This document shows positions 15,828 through 20,363 of a stretch of DNA of 20,363 nt, piece by piece (positions within the stretch are counted from its first letter, which is position 1; every line of letters starts with the position of its first letter). Source of the DNA: CAZIWJ01 sp964542855 (GTDB taxonomy: Bacteria > Bacteroidota > Bacteroidia > Cytophagales > Cyclobacteriaceae); the NCBI GenBank assembly GCA_964542855.1, contig CAZIWJ010000038.1:1-20363 (forward strand). The letters run 5' to 3'. The notes beneath the pieces were generated by a model that saw only the letters and a program-made list of their open reading frames with translations, did not search any database and was not told where the DNA came from. Both the position numbers and the translations under genes were made by a program.

Positions 15828-17110
15828 GCTGTTGTGGCAGCTGTAGCCTGCAAGGCTTCCTGTAAAATTTTACCAAAACGGATTACTTCCTGAAAAGTAC
15901 TGTACAGGGGTGTTGGGGCCAGGCGAATAACGTCAGGCTCACGCCAGTCGCAAATTACCCCTTCCTGCATAATAAAGTCGAAAACGGCTTTACCGTTATG
16001 AGGAACCAGTAACGAAAGCTGGCACCCCCGCTGTTCCGGGTTGCCGGGGGTAATAATAGTAATCTGGTTCTGCTCGTCTACCGCTTTAATAACATCGTAC
16101 AGCAAACCGGTTAGCTTTATACTTTTCTCACGCAGGGCAGGCATTCCTGCTTCGTGGGTAATATCGATGGCAACACGCTGGGCCGCCAGCGGAATAATGT
16201 TAGCATTGGCCAGTTGCCAGCCGGCAGCGCCCGGGGAAGGTTCGAAACCTTTTTTCATCTCAAAGCGCTCATCTTCACGGTGCCCCCACCAGCCGGCAAA
16301 ACGGGGCAGGCTGTTATCGTGCGCGTAGCGTTCATGCACAAAAGCCCCGGCAGTATTGCCCGGGCCGGAGTTCAGGTATTTGTAAGTGCACCACACGGCA
16401 AAGTCTACGTTCCAGTTGTGCAAAGCCAGCGGAACATTACCCACCGCGTGGGCCAGGTCGAGGCCTACCTTGGCTCCAACGGCCTGTCCTGCCTGGGTAA
16501 TGGCAGCCATATCCAGCACCTGCCCGGTATAATACTGCACGCCGGGCATCAGCACCAGGGCAATTTCATCGCCGTGTTGTTGAATGGCCTCGATAATTTG
16601 CTCGTTGGTAATGTAATGGCTGCCTGCTTCGGGAGTAACTTCTATAATAGCATCGTCGGGGTTGTAGCCGTGATACTTTACCTGCGTTTCCACCGCGTAC
16701 ATATCGGAGGGGAAAGCCTCGGCCTCCATCAGGATTTTATACCGTTTTCCCTGCGGACGGTAAAAAGATACCATCATAAAATGCAGGTTACTGGTTAGGT
16801 TATTCATGGCAACCACTTCTTCCTCTTTGGCCCCGGTAATGTGGGCCAGTGCAGGTTGCAATCGCTTATGATAGGTAACCCAGGGATGTTCACTTTTGAA
16901 GTGGCCTTCCACGGCCATGTCCTGCCATATTTTCAATTCATGCTCCACGGCCCCGGCAACGTCTTTAGGTTGTAGCCCCAGGGAGTTACCGCAAAAATAC
17001 AGCGCCGTTTTATCGTTAATCCGTGGCAGGTGAAAACGCACCCGGAAATGCTTGAGTTGATCTTCCTGATCGAGGTTTATTGCTTGTTTTTCCAGTTCCT
17101 GCAGGTTCAT
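15824..17110 (-). CDS. kynU: Kynureninase
   Basis: A 428-residue PLP-dependent enzyme of fold type I that cleaves kynurenine or 3-hydroxykynurenine to anthranilate or 3-hydroxyanthranilate plus alanine. Motifs seen: YFCGNSLGLQP (38-48), AMNNLTSNLH (101-110), the phosphate/PLP region EAFPSDMYA (131-139), GLDLAHAVGNVPL (216-228) with the ring-stacking Asp218, and the Schiff-base site WCTYKYLNSGPG with Lys244 (240-251). The C-terminus has RGCQLSLLVP and VIRLAPTPLY, both normal. Length matches the family. It is the first gene of the operon; its ATG lies about 66 bp after a terminator that ends the upstream membrane-protein gene, so it likely has its own promoter in the short gap. A minus-strand TTAATTTGC near 17154-17162 is one mismatch from the -7 consensus but lacks a clear -33 element. 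Confidence 0.96.
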   Translation of the reverse strand: MNLQELEKQAINLDQEDQLKHFRVRFHLPRINDKTALYFCGNSLGLQPKDVAGAVEHELKIWQDMAVEGHFKSEHPWVTYHKRLQPALAHITGAKEEEVVAMNNLTSNLHFMMVSFYRPQGKRYKILMEAEAFPSDMYAVETQVKYHGYNPDDAIIEVTPEAGSHYITNEQIIEAIQQHGDEIALVLMPGVQYYTGQVLDMAAITQAGQAVGAKVGLDLAHAVGNVPLALHNWNVDFAVWCTYKYLNSGPGNTAGAFVHERYAHDNSLPRFAGWWGHREDERFEMKKGFEPSPGAAGWQLANANIIPLAAQRVAIDITHEAGMPALREKSIKLTGLLYDVIKAVDEQNQITIITPGNPEQRGCQLSLLVPHNGKAVFDFIMQEGVICDWREPDVIRLAPTPLYSTFQEVIRFGKILQEALQATAATTA

Positions 17111-17164
17111 TAGCGGCTGTGGTTTAAAGGGTTAGAAATGTTGAGTGCAGAGCAAATTAAAAAA

Positions 17165-17194
17165 ACCCATAAAAAAACCGGCACGCGGCCGGTT
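17165..17194 (-). terminator. Terminator of the membrane-protein gene, before kynU
   Basis: AACCGGC (17176-17182) pairs with GCCGGTT (17188-17194) around the loop ACGCG, 24 bp past the membrane-protein stop. On the minus strand the stem is followed by a run of T, then ATGGG and a second run of T. This separates the membrane-protein transcript from the kynU operon. Confidence 0.8.
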
Positions 17195-17217
17195 AAAGAA
17201 TGGTGAAGTGGGTAAAA

Positions 17218-17961
17218 TTAAGCCGAGGTAAGCGAACTGCGCTCGTAGGCTTTCGATTTCTTTAACTTGGCAATATTAAACACCTTCTGCGTCTTGTATC
17301 CGGTGTAGCTGCACTCGTAATACTTAATTAACGTTCCTTCCTTGTCTTCGGTTGGCGATTCGATAATTTCTTCACGCACAACCCGCAGGGTATAGTAACC
17401 ACACATGGGCGACTTCAGCGCGTGCAGGTGCCCCTTGTACTTTTCAATTTTGGTGAAACCAGTTTCCTCATCGATCCACACGTCGTAATCGACCGAGAAG
17501 ATATTTTCTTCGGCCTGCATTCCTTCGTCGAGGTAAACATCTTCCTCGTCTTCACTAAGCAGTTTCATTTTGTTCCCGGTTTTCGGATTCACCCGCGACT
17601 GATAGCGTAAACGGTGCAAACGTTTTTCAATGAAGGTCGGGTAGTAAAACTTCAGGTAATTGTAAATAATTACGCCGATAATCATACCGAACATAACCGA
17701 AATAAAAATCCCCACAAAGATGTAGAGCGGCTCGGTTGAAAGGATGGATGTAACGTAGCATCCACCGGCCACGATAAACGATAACGCGGAGTACCAAAGC
17801 ATGTCTTTCTCGTACCGATTAACAAAATCGTACTTGTCCTTGGGTTGCTTAATAGTTGCCAGTTTAACCAGCAATGCCAGGATCATGAGTATACCTACAC
17901 CAACGAAGAAAAAGGCGGCGTAGTAAGTAAACTGACGGATGGCAAACAGAAAATCTTCCAT
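17218..17961 (-). CDS. Unknown three-helix membrane protein, 247 residues
   Basis: I do not recognise the function. Three membrane helices are visible: about 12-34 (YYAAFFFVGVGILMILALLV), 54-74 (WYSALSFIVAGGCYVTSI) and 80-103 (YIFVGIFISVMFGMIIGVII). After a basic loop (FIEKRLHRLRYQSR) comes a soluble region of about 130 residues with acidic stretches (LLSEDEEDVYLDEG), a strand-rich part (FSVDYDVWIDEETGFTKIEKYKGH) and two cysteine segments, PMCGYYTLRVV and YYECSYTGYKTQ. These could be a reduced zinc-ribbon, with one Cys per half instead of two. The basic segment after the third helix suggests the soluble domain is cytoplasmic (positive-inside rule, inference). It is a single gene with its own terminator, next to but not in the kynU operon, and there is a 785-bp gap upstream. 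Confidence 0.8.
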   Translation of the reverse strand: MEDFLFAIRQFTYYAAFFFVGVGILMILALLVKLATIKQPKDKYDFVNRYEKDMLWYSALSFIVAGGCYVTSILSTEPLYIFVGIFISVMFGMIIGVIIYNYLKFYYPTFIEKRLHRLRYQSRVNPKTGNKMKLLSEDEEDVYLDEGMQAEENIFSVDYDVWIDEETGFTKIEKYKGHLHALKSPMCGYYTLRVVREEIIESPTEDKEGTLIKYYECSYTGYKTQKVFNIAKLKKSKAYERSSLTSA

Positions 17962-18167
17962 ACTATAGTTTTTAGAAATTGGCTAACGCAATTTATTGAT
18001 TTGGCTGTGCAATGCATAACATGCTGTACCGCAGGCACTGACATGAGCCGTAAAAGTAAAAAAATACCTATTACAATTTACTAAAATCTGGTCGGGTTGC
18101 CCAGATTAAGCGTAAGGTTTAACCGGGCTTTCGCTATTTTTCAGGAGCTGTTTCAGATGTAGAACCG

Positions 18168-18195
18168 GGTTACGTTGAAAAATTATATCGTAACC
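18168..18195. repeat. Inverted repeat GGTTACG / CGTAACC
   Basis: GGTTACG (18168-18174) and CGTAACC (18189-18195) are exact reverse complements with a 14-nt AT-rich spacer. It is about 210 bp upstream of the membrane-protein gene and 550 bp upstream of the fasciclin gene. It may be an operator or part of an RNA fold; no function is assigned. Confidence 0.35.
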
Positions 18196-18342
18196 ATATC
18201 AAAAAGCAACATTAATACAACCTAACCCGCATTTCTTGGAAAAGCTGGTGATTTATTACACTGCTCAAAAAAATACGGCCAATAAACCTGCTTCTGCCCT
18301 TGCCACCTCCCAAACGGGTTGAACAGGTAACGAAGATAAACT

Positions 18343-18387
18343 GAAATGCATGTGTACTTTTTCCAACTTTTTTTGCGAATGCATTTC
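18343..18387. repeat. Inverted repeat GAAATGCAT / ATGCATTTC
   Basis: Two 9-bp exact arms (18343-18351 and 18379-18387), each holding the self-palindrome ATGCAT, lie 27 bp apart around a T-rich stretch. The repeated palindrome spacing suits a two-site regulator binding place or a long RNA stem. No T run follows, so it is not a plain terminator. Confidence 0.4.
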
Positions 18388-18438
18388 GTGAAAAAAGAAA
18401 ACCTTAATTACGGTTACATGTTAACGAACTACACCAGG

Positions 18439-18465
18439 TAACTAATAAACGGTGTTTATTAGTTA
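18439..18465. repeat. 12-bp perfect inverted repeat with 3-nt loop
   Basis: TAACTAATAAAC (18439-18450) and GTTTATTAGTTA (18454-18465) are perfect reverse complements around GGT. No T run follows on either strand, which argues against a simple terminator. As DNA it would be a near-complete 27-bp palindrome of the size bound by dimeric regulators; as RNA it would be a tight hairpin about 280 nt before the fasciclin start. Confidence 0.55.
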
Positions 18466-18746
18466 AAAGACAGGTTTACCCTAAATATATCTTGATTAAG
18501 TACAACAAGCACGGGCAAATACAAGAAAAGCTTTGTTGTCTACTCATATTTTTTAAGATACCTCACAAAGCTAAAGCAGTGTAAGGTAGTGCTGGGAAAG
18601 AGCTATTCTGTATCCGGCAGAACCGCTAACATTGCATAATCATTTACTAAACCACGATCATTCCAACCTTAATTGTAATTCGGTGGTCAGGTGTATCGGG
18701 TTGTAACCTCAAGCGATTCAATTTGCTAAAAACCAAACATAGAACG

Positions 18747-20075
18747 ATGAAAAAATTTTCAAGTTATTTTCTCACCCTGCTGGCCGTAGCCGGCATGTTG
18801 TTGCTCACCGTGAGTTGCGACGACGACACCGAAGAGCCGGTTGAACAGGCTTCCCTAACCCTCAACCCAACGTCTTCAACCAGTGCCCCCGGCGATACTT
18901 TATCCATTACTGTAGATATTGCCCAGGGCTCTTTGGAACTGGGTGATTTGAGTTTCAACGACGGAACCACCGGAGGTGAATTCCAGATTGGAGGCCAATC
19001 TGTTACCCAGTCTACCCCGGTACAGGACGGAGCTAACGTGGTTCAGTACATTCTGCCCAACGACCCTACCCTGGCCCAGACTACCGCCGGTCCGGTAACT
19101 ATATCATTTACACTTAGCCAGCCCGATACCACGCTCACCGGTGAATTCCTAATTGATGTGGAATATGCATCAATTGAGCAGCTGGTTACTCGCGTAGAGG
19201 GCTTCCAGTACATTGCCGGAGCCATTTCCGAACTGGAACTGGGCAGCTTATTAGGAAGCGGTGGCTTTACCATATTTGCCCCTACCGATGAAGCTTTTGC
19301 GGCAGTAGGTACTCCTGAGGAAGTACTGGCCCTGCCTAACCTGCAGCAAATCCTGTTTTACCACGTAACCGATCCTACGGCAGGCCTGGTTGAAGCTTCT
19401 GCTTTAGTATCGGCCGGTGCCGATACAGTACTTTCTGCAGAAGGAAGCCGATTGTTCGTTGATGCATCCGACGGGGTTACTTTAAACGAAAGTGCCACTG
19501 TAACCATTGCCGACCTACAGGTAGGCGGATCTATCGTACACGTAATCGATGCCGTACTCCTTCCGGGTTATTCCCTGCAAACCAGCACCGAAGTATTATT
19601 AGCCGGTCAGGAAAATTTATCGGGCGGAAGTTTTTACAGCGTGCTAAGTAATGAGGTATTTGGCTCCAGCGAGGCAGCAACAGCCGTAAACGGCCCTACT
19701 GTTGACCTTGCCTTCTGGTTTACTCCAAATAGTGGAAATATAATTGGCGGACCTACCAACGAGTTTATTGGACAGGCCTTTGAGAGTACCGACTTTACCA
19801 ACATTAATAATGATACTCGTTTCTACGTAGATAATACCGTAGCTTTCGATTCTATTACCTCGGGCGGAACTGCACAGGAACAGTTTCCTGTCGACCTGTT
19901 CGATGATAATGCCGATACCCGCGTAACGGATTTACAGGTAGATGATATTATTACTTTTGAACTGGATTCTGCCAGCCGGGGCGGTTCCCGTGGCTTTGCC
20001 AGGGTAGATGCTATTGGTGGCGAACATGGATCGGACCGTTCAATAACCTTAACGGTAAAAGTTCCCCGTCCTTAA
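18747..20075 (+). CDS. FAS1 (fasciclin) domain lipoprotein
   Basis: A 442-residue lipoprotein. The signal peptide ends LLLTVSC with Cys24 as the likely lipidated residue, followed by DDDTEEP; such acidic residues after Cys resemble Bacteroidota surface-export signals, so it may face outward. Residues about 35-138 look like an Ig-type beta domain (ASLTLNPTSSTSAPGDTLSI). A single FAS1 domain follows (about 141-273), with GGFTIFAPTDEAFAA (172-186), YHV (205-207) and VHVIDAVLLP (264-273), the two conserved FAS1 regions and central His. The last ~155 residues are an unassigned beta-rich domain ending SITLTVKVPRP. FAS1 domains mediate adhesion. The frame is open upstream to a TTG at 18723, but the ATG at 18747 starts directly at the signal peptide and was chosen. 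It is a single gene with its own terminator. Confidence 0.93.
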   Translation: MKKFSSYFLTLLAVAGMLLLTVSCDDDTEEPVEQASLTLNPTSSTSAPGDTLSITVDIAQGSLELGDLSFNDGTTGGEFQIGGQSVTQSTPVQDGANVVQYILPNDPTLAQTTAGPVTISFTLSQPDTTLTGEFLIDVEYASIEQLVTRVEGFQYIAGAISELELGSLLGSGGFTIFAPTDEAFAAVGTPEEVLALPNLQQILFYHVTDPTAGLVEASALVSAGADTVLSAEGSRLFVDASDGVTLNESATVTIADLQVGGSIVHVIDAVLLPGYSLQTSTEVLLAGQENLSGGSFYSVLSNEVFGSSEAATAVNGPTVDLAFWFTPNSGNIIGGPTNEFIGQAFESTDFTNINNDTRFYVDNTVAFDSITSGGTAQEQFPVDLFDDNADTRVTDLQVDDIITFELDSASRGGSRGFARVDAIGGEHGSDRSITLTVKVPRP

Positions 20076-20100
20076 TTCAACCGAACGTTTAGTTTTTCTT

Positions 20101-20127
20101 AAAGCCCTCTTCGTGAGGGCTTTTTTT
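20101..20127 (+). terminator. Terminator of the fasciclin gene
   Basis: AAAGCCCTC (20101-20109) pairs with GAGGGCTTT (20115-20123) around TTCGT, 25 bp after the stop, followed by a run of seven T (20121-20127). A textbook intrinsic terminator. Confidence 0.92.
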
Positions 20128-20208
20128 ATTGCTGTTGTTGGTTTTAGCCTGGCCGGGAGTTACCGTTCTTCAGAAAGAAGAGCAGACAATATAAAAATTT
20201 TACCTCCC

Positions 20209-20363
20209 GTAAAGGAAAAGTCACTGCCATGGTAATAACTTCCGCGATGCGACGAAGAAATGCGCCCCACGATAAAGAAGTAGGCGCCACGATTTACTAC
20301 TTCCGGGCTACGAAACACAAATACCCGGTACGATGAAGAAAAACGGGCCACGATGGTAAAAAA
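20209..20363. repeat. Degenerate tandem array of about 20-bp units
   Basis: On the minus strand the sequence divides into 20- to 21-bp units running to the window edge, at 20330-20349, 20310-20329, 20289-20309, 20269-20288, 20249-20268, 20229-20248 and 20209-20228, with a partial unit beyond 20350. Most units begin G/C-rich, pass through a T-rich centre (TTTCTT or similar) and end in TCGT or a close variant. Seen on the plus strand, the marker ACGA recurs at 20269, 20289, 20310, 20330 and 20350. Units differ by several bases, so the array is old or under pattern rather than exact constraint. A 20-bp period is not a multiple of three, which speaks against it being a protein repeat. No spacers are present, so it is not CRISPR. 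It continues past the window. Confidence 0.7.

Larger units (their letters stand above)
17962..18746. other. 785-bp non-coding gap with inverted repeats
   Basis: This gap separates the divergent membrane-protein and fasciclin genes and should carry both promoters. No reading frame of convincing length or composition is present. Three inverted repeats were found (18168-18195, 18343-18387, 18439-18465), plus short GGTT/AACC-type palindromes at 18116-18124 and 18699-18708. No tRNA, known RNA family or repeat element was recognised. A one-mismatch -7 sequence (TCAATTTG, 18718-18725) lies just before the fasciclin start, without a correctly spaced -33. Confidence 0.6.

Noticed and set aside
16154..16798. 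Long open frame on the plus strand opposite kynU (and similar ones opposite the adaptor, pdhB and TolC genes)
   Set aside because: These run antisense to clearly recognised proteins and have atypical composition; they are mirror images of real codon structure.
18043..18084. 13-residue plus-strand ORF (MSRKSKK...) in the 785-bp gap
   Set aside because: Too short to support and no conserved partner or start context is visible.
20160..20351. Minus-strand frame of about 63 residues (open to the window edge) over the repeat array
   Set aside because: It starts at a GTG inside the repeat, its sequence is low in complexity, and the 20-bp period shifts frame at each unit, so a protein repeat is unlikely. 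It stays possible if the frame continues past the window.
20209..20363. CRISPR array
   Set aside because: Units are about 20 bp, diverged and contiguous, with no unique spacers and no cas gene in the window.
1..20363. Mobile element, phage, defence or toxin-antitoxin system
   Set aside because: No transposase, integrase, nuclease, helicase or toxin-like motifs were seen in any frame inspected, and no terminal repeats flank the gene blocks.

Overview
The window most likely comes from a chromosome of a Bacteroidota bacterium, probably of the order Cytophagales. The evidence is the AT-rich, largely Shine-Dalgarno-less start regions, lipoproteins with acidic residues after the lipidated cysteine, a kynurenine pathway, a CrtD-type carotenoid desaturase, and a MacAB/TolC-like exporter with stand-alone permeases. 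The placement is inferred from protein character; no marker gene is present.

Layout. Bases 1-1011 hold a cytoplasmic thioredoxin-fold gene (-) and an AT-rich gap with two hairpins, the second a strong terminator with no gene in front of it. A glycosyltransferase (+) then converges on pdhB (-), the pyruvate dehydrogenase E1 beta subunit. Bases 3165-8913 are a tight five-gene minus-strand operon in the order ATPase, FtsX-type permease, TolC, second permease, periplasmic adaptor: a complete tripartite ABC exporter with two paralogous permeases. After an unknown 208-residue protein (-) comes an MltF-like lytic transglycosylase lipoprotein (+), which converges through a 13-bp stem on the next operon.

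Bases 11679-17110 are a minus-strand cluster: kynU, a geranylgeranyl-reductase-family FAD oxidoreductase, kmo, and a CrtI/CrtD-type carotenoid desaturase. The first pair overlaps by 4 bp and the last pair by 8 bp. Tryptophan catabolism (kynurenine to 3-hydroxykynurenine to 3-hydroxyanthranilate) is thus apparently co-transcribed with two isoprenoid-type flavoenzymes. The tryptophan dioxygenase, 3-hydroxyanthranilate dioxygenase and other carotenoid genes are not in this window.

Upstream of kynU, behind its own terminator, is a three-helix membrane protein of unknown function (-). A 785-bp non-coding stretch with several inverted repeats separates it from a FAS1 (fasciclin) lipoprotein (+) with a clear terminator. 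The right edge is a degenerate tandem array of about 20-bp units that runs out of the window.

No rRNA, tRNA, CRISPR array, insertion sequence or phage gene was recognised. The least explained parts are the kynurenine/isoprenoid gene mix, the right-edge repeat array, the orphan hairpin-terminator pair near 864-942, and the inverted-repeat-rich gap at 17962-18746.
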